The translations under genes were made by a program, and so were the position numbers. Below are positions 17,396-26,319 of a stretch of 64,000 bases of DNA, in pieces; position 1 is the first letter of the stretch; every line of letters begins with the position of its first letter. The DNA is taken from contig NZ_BSSQ01000009.1 in the NCBI RefSeq assembly GCF_030161375.1, forward strand, positions 62,001 to 126,000, written 5' to 3'. Under the pieces are notes generated by a model. The model worked only from the letters and a program-made list of their open reading frames with translations, was not told the DNA's origin and made no database searches. Origin of the DNA: Paenibacillus glycanilyticus (GTDB lineage Bacteria; Bacillota; Bacilli; Paenibacillales; Paenibacillaceae).

Positions 17396-17423
17396 GCCCG
17401 CCCGGCTCTAACGCCGGACAGGC
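17396..17423 (-). terminator. Strong intra-locus terminator between binding protein and permeases
   Basis: An 11-bp GC-rich stem (17396-17406 with 17413-17423, 6-nt loop) followed on the minus strand by TTTTTTGC and then a second T-run. It separates the regulator/binding-protein unit from the permease unit. Confidence 0.88.
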
Positions 17424-17437
17424 TTTCAACTTATTCG

Positions 17438-19000
17438 TTATCGGCTGGCGATATATTCGGTCGCCTGCTGTTGTACTTCTGTTTTCACCCGATCGATTCC
17501 AGCCTTCTTCAAATGCTGTACCAACGTATCAAAGGCTACATCCACGTCTTCAACGGCACCGATATAAATCGGCTGCGCATATTGCGTAGAGACATTTTTA
17601 AGGGTGGCAATCTCGGATTTCACTTGATCCGAATTGAACAGAAATCCAACCAAAGGCGTGGGTTCCAAGAGCGGCTGAATCCGCTCCTGCAGCTCTTTGT
17701 AAGACTCCGTCCAATTCGCAACGGGCTTGAACAGATTCTTGTTCACAAACCAGAAGCCTGCCGCATCGGGAGGATACGTGTTGGATTCGGACGTTACTCC
17801 TTCCGGCAACCCAACCGTGCCTTCGGGCGTTATCGTATAATGAACCCCTTCGATTCCGTAGTAGGCCAGATAGGCATAGGAAGGTTCCTCCATAATCAGA
17901 TCAAGAGCCTCCAGCGTCCTTTCCGGGTTCTTAGAAGAAGCGGCGACCGCAACCCCGTTGTTCAACCAGCTGGATTCCGCGGATTTGCCTGACGGATATA
18001 ACATCGGGAACGGGTAGACGTCGATTCCCTGCTCCTCGCATGACATAAATACGTTCATCATGTCGATGGAATTGCCAAACGCGATGCCCGATTTCCCGCT
18101 GCAGAATTGATCTTTCGAACGAATATTGTTCGCGTAAGGATTTTTGTTCACGTATCCTTTATCGTACCAATCCTTCATCCTGTAAGCGGCTTCCTTCTGC
18201 CAGCCCAGTATCGGCTCCTCTGTCATGCTAAGCATACGCGCCTCGGGGTCCTCCATATCCGCCGTTATTCCTTGAGCAAGAGGATCGCCCGAATCAAACG
18301 GCGCGGTAAACCAAGCAAACTTCTCTAGCATCAGATAAGCAAACGGTATAGGAAGATCATATTGGGAATCCAAATTAAGCGGAATCATCCCCGGATAATC
18401 GCGTTTAATCTCGGCCAGATACGGCTCAATCTCCGAGAACTTCGTAATCTCCTTCATGCCCGCCTTCTCCATCACGTCCTTGCGGAACAACGCGACATTG
18501 ACCTTTCGGTCGGGAGAAGAGGTCGGAACCATATACGGCGTCCCGTTAACATCGGCTGCGCGAAGCGCATCCGGTGCCATGGCCGCCATATGGCGCGGCA
18601 TATATTGCTCAAGCAAAGCCTGGCTCAGCGGATAAAAGGCTCCCTTCGTCGCTTCCGAGACATAGAAATTCCAGTCCGCGGCGAATATAAAATCCACATC
18701 CTGACCGCTTGCCATCACAAGCGGATATTTCGAAGCGACATCATTCCAACCGATATAATTCAGCTCGATCGTGGCATTAATATCTTTCTTCAGCTTCTCG
18801 TTGATCGCCTGCAGCACTTGCGGCATCCCCTTTGGCGCTTCCCCAATCAGATAACCGACAAGCTTCACTTCTTTCTCATGGCCGGGACCCGATGCGGCCG
18901 TTTGCTGTTGCCCTTCATTCTTGGAGCATGCCGTTAATCCGAGCACGATCAGCATAGAGAGAAGAGCCGTTACCATCCATAGCCATCTCCTTATTCTCAT
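17438..19000 (-). CDS. ABC sugar-binding lipoprotein (LplA/YtcQ-like), copy 2, fused by overlap to sensor-kinase gene
   Basis: 520 aa from the ATG at 18998-19000, which overlaps the kinase stop as ATGA and has GGGGGAG upstream; a start five codons earlier is less likely. The lipobox is LGLTAC. The solute-binding domain and DUF3502-like end closely match the protein at 13697. Because it is translationally coupled to the kinase rather than to the permeases, it may present bound sugar to the kinase or supply extra binding protein. It is followed at once by a strong terminator. The sensing role is inference. Confidence 0.92.
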   Translation of the reverse strand: MRIRRWLWMVTALLSMLIVLGLTACSKNEGQQQTAASGPGHEKEVKLVGYLIGEAPKGMPQVLQAINEKLKKDINATIELNYIGWNDVASKYPLVMASGQDVDFIFAADWNFYVSEATKGAFYPLSQALLEQYMPRHMAAMAPDALRAADVNGTPYMVPTSSPDRKVNVALFRKDVMEKAGMKEITKFSEIEPYLAEIKRDYPGMIPLNLDSQYDLPIPFAYLMLEKFAWFTAPFDSGDPLAQGITADMEDPEARMLSMTEEPILGWQKEAAYRMKDWYDKGYVNKNPYANNIRSKDQFCSGKSGIAFGNSIDMMNVFMSCEEQGIDVYPFPMLYPSGKSAESSWLNNGVAVAASSKNPERTLEALDLIMEEPSYAYLAYYGIEGVHYTITPEGTVGLPEGVTSESNTYPPDAAGFWFVNKNLFKPVANWTESYKELQERIQPLLEPTPLVGFLFNSDQVKSEIATLKNVSTQYAQPIYIGAVEDVDVAFDTLVQHLKKAGIDRVKTEVQQQATEYIASR

Positions 19001-20805
19001 TGCGCTCTCCCCCATTCCTCCGGCCTTCGCTCGGGCAGCCGCAGCAAGACGCGTGTCCCTTCGCCTTCGGCGCTGTCGAACTTCAGTCCATATTGAAGAC
19101 CATAGGACAGCTGCAGACGTTCCTCGATGTTGCGCACTCCATAACCTCCGCGCCCGTTAACCTCGGAAGGGGCATTCAACATAGCGCTTAGCCGTTCTTC
19201 GCTCATCCCTACTCCGTCATCGGTTACTTCAATCACCAAATCTCCCTTATCCGTCCAGGCGCAAATCCGGATCTCGCCTTCCTCGCTATCCTTCTCCATA
19301 ATGCCATGCAGAATCGCGTTTTCAACAAGCGGCTGCAGCAGTATTTTGGGCAGCCGGCAATTGTACAGATCACGCGGCACCTCAAACTCCAGACGGACGC
19401 TGTCGCCAAAACGCATGTTTTGGATTCGCACGTACGCTTCAATATGCTTAAGCTCGCTCTCCAGCGTCACGTATTCATTGCCATTGGACAAGCTGAGCTT
19501 ATAAAAGACAGCCAATTCGTCAACCACGCGCCTAATATCATCCGCACCCGATTCAATCGCCATGGCATTAATCAGATCCAGCGTATTGTACAAGAAATGC
19601 GGATTGATCTGCGCCTGCAGCGCCTTCAGCTCCTTGTTCTTCACCTCTCTGCCAAGCGAGGACTTCTCTTCGATTAAGCCCGAAATATTCTGAACCATCG
19701 TATTGAAGTTATGCGTCAACTCGCCAATCTCGTCATCTTCCGCCGGCAAGGGCGCAAGCTGGAAATGGCCATGCTTCACCTTGCGGACATGGATAATCAG
19801 CCTGCGAATCCGTTTCGTTGCGGTTGCAGCAACAAAGAAGGAGAACGGCAGCATAAACGGGACAATGATCAGGAAGATCGATACGATTCGGTTTCTCGCT
19901 TTTACGCTGGATTGCAAGATATCGGCATAAGGCACAACAAGCGCTACCTTCATATCGGTATGGGGGATAGCCTGCACGCCAAGCAGATGCCGGCTGCCGT
20001 TAATCGGATAATGATTATTGTAATAGTTGTCGACCTCGTCGGAATCTCGATAAAGGGCGCTTACCTCCTGCACAAGCTCATCCGAATAGGTAAAACGGTC
20101 GGATTTGCCAAGCAGCTCGCCTTCGTCGTTGAACAGAAAAGCCGCCGCATGCGGCGTTAGAATCGCATGATTCAGCACCGAATCCATGGCGGCCGGCTTA
20201 ATGCGCGCCCGTACAATACCGTCAAACCGCTGGATATCATGTTCGTTTGGTATTTTCCGCAAGACGGTTAGTTCCCGGCTATCGGCATTCGGATCTACCT
20301 CATCGGAAGGAAGCCAGGCCACAAATGCTTTGGCCGAGGCAAAACGGGTATACCAGGGTTCCGCTTCAGCCTTCTTCATATCGAGGAAGTCGGTATTTTC
20401 CGTCGCTCCGGCCAATCCTTGCCTCATATAGATCTGAATCGAATCAATGTCGTCGTTGTAACGAAATTGATTAATGAGCCTCGACAGCTGCAGCGAAGCC
20501 ATATGCCACACGTCAATGTCCTCATACGGCTTCGAATCCGCATTAACCGCCGTCTGCACAAGTTCGTTAAAAGCGATAAAGTTCAGAACTTCCGTAATGG
20601 CTTCGGATTTGTATTCCAGATAAGCTTTCGTCTCATCGAGCATTTTGCGGGAAGCGTACACCGCGGCTTCTTTGTTCTCCTGCTGCGTCATGCTGATATG
20701 AATAACGAGCAGAAGCAGGAACGGGATCATAATGACCAGCACGTACGTCGCGAACAGCTTATAGCGGATACTGAAGAAGAACGGCCTTTTTATTCCTCTT
20801 CTCAT
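18997..20805 (-). CDS. Sensor histidine kinase, YesM/LytS-type
   Basis: 602 aa from the ATG at 20803-20805, overlapping the response-regulator stop by ATGA. Layout: membrane helix about 13-35, extracellular sensor domain to about 280, second helix about 285-305, HAMP-like linker, then a His_kinase domain with the phospho-acceptor motif QAQINPHFLYNTLD and a C-terminal ATPase domain with the N-box LVENAILHGI and G-box DDGVGMSEERL. It phosphorylates the YesN-like partner in response to an extracellular cue, in this neighbourhood presumably an oligosaccharide. Confidence 0.95.
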   Translation of the reverse strand: MRRGIKRPFFFSIRYKLFATYVLVIMIPFLLLLVIHISMTQQENKEAAVYASRKMLDETKAYLEYKSEAITEVLNFIAFNELVQTAVNADSKPYEDIDVWHMASLQLSRLINQFRYNDDIDSIQIYMRQGLAGATENTDFLDMKKAEAEPWYTRFASAKAFVAWLPSDEVDPNADSRELTVLRKIPNEHDIQRFDGIVRARIKPAAMDSVLNHAILTPHAAAFLFNDEGELLGKSDRFTYSDELVQEVSALYRDSDEVDNYYNNHYPINGSRHLLGVQAIPHTDMKVALVVPYADILQSSVKARNRIVSIFLIIVPFMLPFSFFVAATATKRIRRLIIHVRKVKHGHFQLAPLPAEDDEIGELTHNFNTMVQNISGLIEEKSSLGREVKNKELKALQAQINPHFLYNTLDLINAMAIESGADDIRRVVDELAVFYKLSLSNGNEYVTLESELKHIEAYVRIQNMRFGDSVRLEFEVPRDLYNCRLPKILLQPLVENAILHGIMEKDSEEGEIRICAWTDKGDLVIEVTDDGVGMSEERLSAMLNAPSEVNGRGGYGVRNIEERLQLSYGLQYGLKFDSAEGEGTRVLLRLPERRPEEWGRAQ

Positions 20806-22403
20806 CGGACGGCACGCTCCCTGTATTCGGAAGGGGTACAACCCGCATTCCGTTTGAAGAAAGTCGTGAAGTAATTGGCGTCGGTCATGCCGATGAGCAG
20901 CGCTACCTCGATCATTTTGACATTCGGGTCGCAGAGCAGCTCTTTCGCTTTATGCATCCTTGTATCCGTGATGTATTCCTTGATCGTCTGACGGCCATGC
21001 TTCTTGAAATACGCGCATAGATACGTCTCGCTTAGCTGCACATGATCGGCTATATCGCGGATTGTAAAACCTTTCTCCTGGAAATGGGCATGGATATAAC
21101 GGATAATTTCCCTCATCTTGCCGCTTCCGGCAACTGTCTCTTCATCGCTTGGCTCAGCCATCGCTTCCAGGAACGATAACACGTATTGCTCCAGTTCGTT
21201 CAGCCCCGGAATGCGGTCGATCTCTTTCCACATGTACCGCCTTTCGGTATCCTTCGAAATTTCCGCTAACCCCAACTGTATCGCCGTTTCCATGATTGCA
21301 ATCAGAAATTGAAAATACGTATCCTTCAGCCGCATAATATCAAGATCCTTCTGCTTCCTGACATACGCGGTCCATTCACGGACGATACGTTTCGCTTCCT
21401 CTACATTCCCTTTCCGGAGCTGGTCGCGCATTAACCGCACTTCCTCCCAGTTCGTCGCGACAGGGGCATGCTTCTCAAGCGCGTCGGAGAAAACGGGCTT
21501 TGATCCGCTGCCATAATACTGATAGGCACAAGCAAGGGAAGCCAGACGGTAGGCTTCGGGAATTTCCCGATAGGAGGCCGCAGGCTGCCCGATCCCGATC
21601 CTAAGGTCGATAGCCGGTCCCGCAATCTCGCGGAGTCCGGAGAATATCTCCTCGATCCTTTCTCTGCCTTCGCGGTAAGAGCTCCTATATTCACCCGGTA
21701 GAATCAGCACCAGATGATGGCCGGAATCGAATCCGGCAAGCGCTTTCATTTCGTGGAAACCATTCCGGCTTGTGATTGCTTCCAGAATCCTTAGCTGCGT
21801 GACCCCCGGATCTTCCGGCAAGTCGAACGGACTCCAATACAGGCTGGAGACGGTTACCGTATAGGAGCCCTCCATCGGCAGCAGGAACGTGTCTTTGCTG
21901 CGAAGCGCCGGAAGAACATGGGGCGACTCTGGATTCGTAACTAGCCGGCGGACCATCTCTTGCCTCAGATAGGGAAGACTATGGTCAAATCCCTCCTGCA
22001 GCTTGCGCTCTTCCTCCTTGCGCTTCTGCTCTTCCTTGCGAAGCCGGATGGCCGCCTCTACGACGTCGCGCACTTCATTCAGATTGACGGGCTTCTCAAT
22101 ATACGTAAATACCTTAAGCTGGATCGCCGATTTGAGATACTCCTTGTCGGAGAATCCGCTAAGGAAAATTATCGGGCAATCCGGGTCCGTATTCCTGTAT
22201 TCCGTTGCGAACTCAATGCCGCTCATCTTCGGCATCCGTATGTCGCATAAAATAATATCCGGCTTCCGTTCTGTCGCCAGTTCAAGAGCATGCAGACCGT
22301 TGCGCGCCGTCTCTACTTCGTCGATTCCCACGGTGTCCCATGGAATATAGTTTTTCAATAATTCTCTTGTCCGGGTCTCGTCATCTATAATTAACAGTTT
22401 CAA
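20802..22403 (-). CDS. YesN-type response regulator with AraC DNA-binding domain
   Basis: 533 aa from a TTG at 22401-22403 with GGGGGG 6 nt upstream, giving the expected N-terminus MKLLIIDDETRT. The receiver domain has the acidic pair IDDE, phospho-acceptor Asp in ILCDIRMPKMSG and the Lys in YIEKPV. A coiled-coil KEEQKRKEEERK links it to a middle domain and to a C-terminal AraC helix-turn-helix pair (FTIRDIADHVQLSETYLCAYF). Such regulators usually activate the adjacent lpl-type transport genes. A TATAAT at 22467-22472 may be its -10. Confidence 0.94.
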   Translation of the reverse strand: MKLLIIDDETRTRELLKNYIPWDTVGIDEVETARNGLHALELATERKPDIILCDIRMPKMSGIEFATEYRNTDPDCPIIFLSGFSDKEYLKSAIQLKVFTYIEKPVNLNEVRDVVEAAIRLRKEEQKRKEEERKLQEGFDHSLPYLRQEMVRRLVTNPESPHVLPALRSKDTFLLPMEGSYTVTVSSLYWSPFDLPEDPGVTQLRILEAITSRNGFHEMKALAGFDSGHHLVLILPGEYRSSYREGRERIEEIFSGLREIAGPAIDLRIGIGQPAASYREIPEAYRLASLACAYQYYGSGSKPVFSDALEKHAPVATNWEEVRLMRDQLRKGNVEEAKRIVREWTAYVRKQKDLDIMRLKDTYFQFLIAIMETAIQLGLAEISKDTERRYMWKEIDRIPGLNELEQYVLSFLEAMAEPSDEETVAGSGKMREIIRYIHAHFQEKGFTIRDIADHVQLSETYLCAYFKKHGRQTIKEYITDTRMHKAKELLCDPNVKMIEVALLIGMTDANYFTTFFKRNAGCTPSEYRERAVR

Positions 22404-22560
22404 GAGAATCCCCCCTGCATGCATGCTAAGATAGCTGTTCATGTGGACACGGCTTTCGTCTCCTCAATTATAGAAGTAACCGCCGACTCTGCATACGGGG
22501 AAAACTTAAGATTACCTTTGATTCTTGAAGCTGTCCTTGGCAGCGGGGCACGCGCAAAAA

Positions 22561-22590
22561 CAAGCCGGGAAGTTAAAGCCTCCCGGCTTG
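22561..22590 (-). terminator. Terminator of the GH43 gene
   Basis: A 10-bp stem (22561-22570 with 22581-22590) with 10-nt loop, followed on the minus strand by TTTTTG. It lies 19 bp past the GH43 stop and before the promoter region of the yesN-like gene. Confidence 0.88.
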
Positions 22591-22608
22591 CCGCTGCAAT
22601 TATTTCTA

Positions 22609-24135
22609 TTAGTTTTTAACTAGCGACCAATCGTCCACTCTCACCCAGTTACCCGCATTCGCAACGGAATACAGACCAATCTGGGCTTTGCCGTTAGTCA
22701 CCTGAATATTGGGTATCGTAATTTGCGTCCAGCTGCTGATCGAGGCGTTAATCGAGGCATCCAGTTCGGAGCCTCCGTAATTTTTCACGTAGATCTGCGC
22801 CGTCGATTGTCCGCCGCTGCTCTTCACCCATACCTTCAAGGTGTACGTGCCATTCGCTAGACCCGTTATATTCTGATAGCGGCTTGCGCTGTAGGCCGCG
22901 GTTGCATATTGGTTGCCGGACCATCTTCCGGAATGCGCGCCTCCCTCGACATTGGAGTTGGGATCAGCGGCTGTATTAAACCAGGTGCTCCAGCCTGCCA
23001 ATGCGATCTGCGACACCCGGTCGGCTTCATAGCTTGGATTCATGGCATAGTTGTTGCCGCTGCCTACGCTCCAAGTCCCCGTCGCCGCATCCAGGTTGAA
23101 CTGGCTGAGCGAGTTGAGCGTTGGCGTAGTCCCGCTGAACGAGATAGGCATCCATTGATTGTAGCCAATGCCGTTGCCCGCGAAGTCGCTCCATCTGTCG
23201 CCGCCAAAGAGGATGGTCGTCTGCGAACTGCCTTGTACCGGGATAAACATAGACGTCTGGGAGACATGCGAGAAGTCGGCATCCGTTCCGTTCATCACAA
23301 ACTCGCTTGAATAAGTACCGGTAATGCTGGATGAAGTCACACAATAAGTATGGGATGCGTTCCAGCCGTGCAAGTCGGATGAACATAAATAATAGAGTCC
23401 GTTATACTTGAACATCGCATTGCCTTCGCGTCCGCCCGAACTGCTGTTAAATACGTTCACGGCCGGTTCCACGTTCAAGTAATCGGATGACCGGAGCTCG
23501 GATACATACAGATGGGATCTGCCGCTCGCGTTGCTGAACACGAGATAGGCTTTACCATTGTCGTCGATGAAGGTGGACTGGTCGCCGGACATATTGTTCA
23601 CGACGTTGGTAATGGTCGTCTGAACATGATCGAAGGCAAATGTTCCCGTAGGCGTACTGCTTGTCGCAAAAGCAATGCCGCCTCCGGCAGGTCCCTGATA
23701 CTGGGTAATCAGAACGTATTTCTGCGTATTGGCGTTGTATACGACTCCAAGCCGCCCCAGCCAATCGGCATCCCAGGTGGAGCCGTCCGTTGCCCCGGTA
23801 ATCACATTGCCGCGGAAGGTCCAATTGACCAGGTCCGTTGACGAGTAACAGGTGACTGCCGCAAAGCTGGTGTCGCTGTTCTTCGCCGTCGGACTATTAT
23901 AGTAAGTTACAGCTCCGTTATATTTGACGCCATACCAGTAATACGTGCTGCCAACCTTCAATATATTGCCGCCTTGCGAGTAGATCGGATTGCCCGAGGT
24001 GTCCTTCCAGAATACATCATTGTTAATCGTCTGGCTTGCTGCGTGCGCCGCCTGGGGCCCCATAAAGACTAGCAGCGCGGTTGCGAGAAGAACGAGGCTT
24101 TGCATGGCCGACAGCCATTTTAACTGCATTCTCAT
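22609..24135 (-). CDS. Secreted glycoside hydrolase family 43 enzyme with C-terminal carbohydrate-binding module
   Basis: 508 aa. The ATG at 24133-24135 is chosen because GAGAGG lies 9 nt upstream; a signal peptide follows, cleaved near AHA-ASQ. The catalytic domain (about 35-350) is a GH43 five-bladed propeller; GGNILKVGSTYYWYGVKY resembles the exo-beta-1,3-galactanase subgroup, and the REGNAMFKYNG segment carries the likely acid Glu. Residues from about 365 form a jelly-roll binding module with GTYTLKVWVKSS. It would release sugars from an arabinogalactan-like polymer for the adjacent transporter. The substrate is inferred, not proven. Confidence 0.88.
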   Translation of the reverse strand: MRMQLKWLSAMQSLVLLATALLVFMGPQAAHAASQTINNDVFWKDTSGNPIYSQGGNILKVGSTYYWYGVKYNGAVTYYNSPTAKNSDTSFAAVTCYSSTDLVNWTFRGNVITGATDGSTWDADWLGRLGVVYNANTQKYVLITQYQGPAGGGIAFATSSTPTGTFAFDHVQTTITNVVNNMSGDQSTFIDDNGKAYLVFSNASGRSHLYVSELRSSDYLNVEPAVNVFNSSSGGREGNAMFKYNGLYYLCSSDLHGWNASHTYCVTSSSITGTYSSEFVMNGTDADFSHVSQTSMFIPVQGSSQTTILFGGDRWSDFAGNGIGYNQWMPISFSGTTPTLNSLSQFNLDAATGTWSVGSGNNYAMNPSYEADRVSQIALAGWSTWFNTAADPNSNVEGGAHSGRWSGNQYATAAYSASRYQNITGLANGTYTLKVWVKSSGGQSTAQIYVKNYGGSELDASINASISSWTQITIPNIQVTNGKAQIGLYSVANAGNWVRVDDWSLVKN

Positions 24136-24393
24136 TTCCAGCATCCTCTCTTTATTTAATGAATAAACTCGTTTTTTCCTCCTTTCTCTTCTGGTCGTTG
24201 AATATTGTATAGCGCTTACATAAGCAAAAACAGCTGAAGAAGTTACGATTATCTTGGTTAATTTAAGGTAAGGAAGCAAAACCTATTTCATGGAGCACAA
24301 CCATGGAAATAAGTACTATAAACCTCGATTTTGCACGTAAACACACTAGTTATTTGTCAATAGAATTTTCTCTTGTAAAACTAAAAAATTCCG
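24136..24393. promoter_or_regulatory. GH43 upstream region with cre-like operator
   Basis: A dyad TGTATAGCGCTTACA at 24206-24220 (TGTAAGCGCTATACA on the coding strand of the GH43 gene) resembles catabolite-responsive or LacI-family operators, with one extra base compared with the B. subtilis cre consensus. It lies about 70 bp before the GH43 start. No clear -35/-10 pair was recognised; the rest is AT-rich. Confidence 0.35.
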
Positions 24394-24421
24394 CTTGATT
24401 TCCAGGAAAACGTGTTATAAT
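24394..24421 (+). promoter_or_regulatory. Sigma-A-like promoter of the ABC exporter operon
   Basis: A perfect TATAAT at 24416-24421 with CTTGAT (24394-24399) 16 bp upstream. It lies 25 bp before the folded leader and 123 bp before the first ABC start codon, leaving a long untranslated leader. Confidence 0.65.
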
Positions 24422-24445
24422 CACCATAGTCTAAAAGAGGTAATT

Positions 24446-24493
24446 AGCCGTCTCTAATCCATTGGATGCTCCTGTCCAGGAAGAGGGACGGCT
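24446..24493 (+). promoter_or_regulatory. Structured 5' leader (three-way-junction-like RNA) before ABC exporter
   Basis: An outer 7-bp stem pairs AGCCGTC (24446-24452) with GACGGCT (24487-24493). Inside are two hairpins, ATCC/GGAT (24457-24467) and TCCT/AGGA (24470-24481). A competing pairing of AGAGG (24436-24440) with CTCT is possible. No U-run follows, so it is not a simple terminator. It could be a ligand-responsive or attenuation element for the exporter genes. It does not match a riboswitch class I can name. Confidence 0.45.
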
Positions 24494-24543
24494 GTTCTCT
24501 CTGACTTCAAACTTATGAAAACTCACAAAAGTTGGTGATCAGA

Positions 24544-26319
24544 TTGTTTCAGTTCAAGTGGCTTTGGCTTAACTTGAAGGGAGACCGGGCGCGGTACATC
24601 ATCGCGTTATGCCTCTCAGTCGTAGGCTCCTCGCTTACGATTATTAACCCGTACATCGGTCAGCGCATCGTCGATACCTTTATCGCAGGCGACAATGCCG
24701 CGCAGAATCTGACGGATGAACGAGCGCTGCTGATTGGCTTATGCCTTGGCATGATCGGCTTCTCTCTGCTGCGTACGGGGCTGGCTTATTTCACGACCAT
24801 GCTGTATGAACGCGCTTCACAGAACATGTTGTTCCGCGTTCGGATTTTCCTGTACAACAAAATCCAGGGGCAAGACATGCAGTATTATGACCGCAACCGC
24901 ACCGGCGATCTGATGACCAAGATGACGGGCGATCTAGAGATGGTGCGCCACTCGCTTGCGTGGATCATCAAGACGATTATCGAGTCGCTCACGATCTTCC
25001 TGGCTGCCGTCGTCTATTTCTTCTTCATTGACGTTAGTCTCACGCTGTGGCTGCTCGTGCTGTCGCCGCCTATCCTCATTGTGGCCTTTATCTTCGCCAG
25101 ACGCGTACGTCCGATGTATATCGATCTTCGGGAACGCCTGTCGCAGTTAAATACAACAACTCAGGAAAATATCGCGGGCAACCGTGTCGTTAAGGCATTT
25201 GCGCGCGAGGAATTCGAAGTTCGGAAGTTTACCGAGAAGAACGTGAACTACTCGACCGCCAACAAAAAAGCCGCTTTGGTCTGGCTGGACTATTTCCCTT
25301 ATTTGGAGACGTTGTCCCAAGGCTTTAACGTGATTCTTATGCTGGCAGGCGGTTTGCTTGTTATGGACGGACGCATTACGTTCGGCGAATTTTCCGCGTT
25401 CTCCGCGCTCATCTGGGGTTTATCCAACCCGATGCGCAACATCGGCATCATTATTAATGATATCCAGCGGTTCTTCGCCAGCCTTAGCAAAATTATCGAT
25501 GTGTACTATGCGACGCCGAAGATCGTCAACGAACATAATCCGATCGTGAAGCATCGCTATAAAGGCAGCATCGAGTTCGACAAGGTCAGCTTCAAGTACG
25601 ACAACGTGACGGTTCTGGACAATATCAGCTTTACGGTTGCTCCGGGCGAAACCATTGCGATCATGGGCTCGACGGGCTCAGGCAAAACAACGCTGATCAA
25701 TCTTATTCCGCGTTTCTACGACATCTCGAAAGGGCGCGTGCTCGTGGACGGCAAGGACGTCCGCAAGCTTGAGCTTGATGAGCTTCGGAGCAATATCGGA
25801 ATCGCGACGCAAGACGTCCTGCTCTTCTCCGACACGATTGACGGCAATATCTCCTATGGCAGTCCGGATATGCCGGAGGATGAAGTAACGAAATTCGCCA
25901 AGCTCGCGGCTGCCGATGATTTCATTCGCAAAATGCCGCAAGGTTACAATACGGTCGTTGGCGAACGCGGCGTTGGTCTGTCCGGCGGACAAAAACAGCG
26001 TATTGCTTTGGCCCGCGCAATGGCGGTACAACCGCCTATCCTTATCCTTGACGATACAACCTCTGCCGTGGACAACGAGACGGAAGAGCATATTCAGCAG
26101 AGTCTGAGAGAATTGGACTTCTCCTGCACCAAGATCATTATCGCGCAACGCGTCTCCACCACTTCGCAAGCCGACCGGATTCTTATCTTGGAGAACGGCC
26201 GCGTTATTGAAGAAGGCACGCATGCGGAGCTCCTTGCTAAGCGCGGCTATTACTACGGCGTATTTATGCTGCAAAACGAAGGCATCGAAAGAGAGGTGAC
26301 TGCACATGGCAAGGAATAA
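24544..26319 (+). CDS. ABC exporter half-transporter, subunit with degenerate ATP site
   Basis: 591 aa: six-helix ABC exporter membrane domain (1-330) fused to an ATPase domain. The TTG at 24544 is favoured because GGTGAT lies 6-7 nt upstream; TTG 24532 and GTG 24535 are in frame but poorly spaced. Walker A is GSTGSGKTT and the signature LSGGQ, but Walker B is ILILDDTTSA, with Asp in place of the catalytic Glu, and the switch position is AQR instead of AHR. That is the pattern of the inactive-site partner in heterodimeric exporters such as BmrCD, LmrCD and TM287/288. Its gene overlaps the partner gene by 14 bp. Substrate unknown, probably a drug or lipid. Confidence 0.93.
   Translation: MFQFKWLWLNLKGDRARYIIALCLSVVGSSLTIINPYIGQRIVDTFIAGDNAAQNLTDERALLIGLCLGMIGFSLLRTGLAYFTTMLYERASQNMLFRVRIFLYNKIQGQDMQYYDRNRTGDLMTKMTGDLEMVRHSLAWIIKTIIESLTIFLAAVVYFFFIDVSLTLWLLVLSPPILIVAFIFARRVRPMYIDLRERLSQLNTTTQENIAGNRVVKAFAREEFEVRKFTEKNVNYSTANKKAALVWLDYFPYLETLSQGFNVILMLAGGLLVMDGRITFGEFSAFSALIWGLSNPMRNIGIIINDIQRFFASLSKIIDVYYATPKIVNEHNPIVKHRYKGSIEFDKVSFKYDNVTVLDNISFTVAPGETIAIMGSTGSGKTTLINLIPRFYDISKGRVLVDGKDVRKLELDELRSNIGIATQDVLLFSDTIDGNISYGSPDMPEDEVTKFAKLAAADDFIRKMPQGYNTVVGERGVGLSGGQKQRIALARAMAVQPPILILDDTTSAVDNETEEHIQQSLRELDFSCTKIIIAQRVSTTSQADRILILENGRVIEEGTHAELLAKRGYYYGVFMLQNEGIEREVTAHGKE

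Noticed and set aside
24466..24504. 12-codon leader peptide (starting MLLSRKRDG) in the ABC exporter leader
   Set aside because: The ATG sits inside the folded region, and the nearest purine-rich ribosome-like site is about 25 nt upstream, too far to initiate. Kept only as a possibility for attenuation studies.
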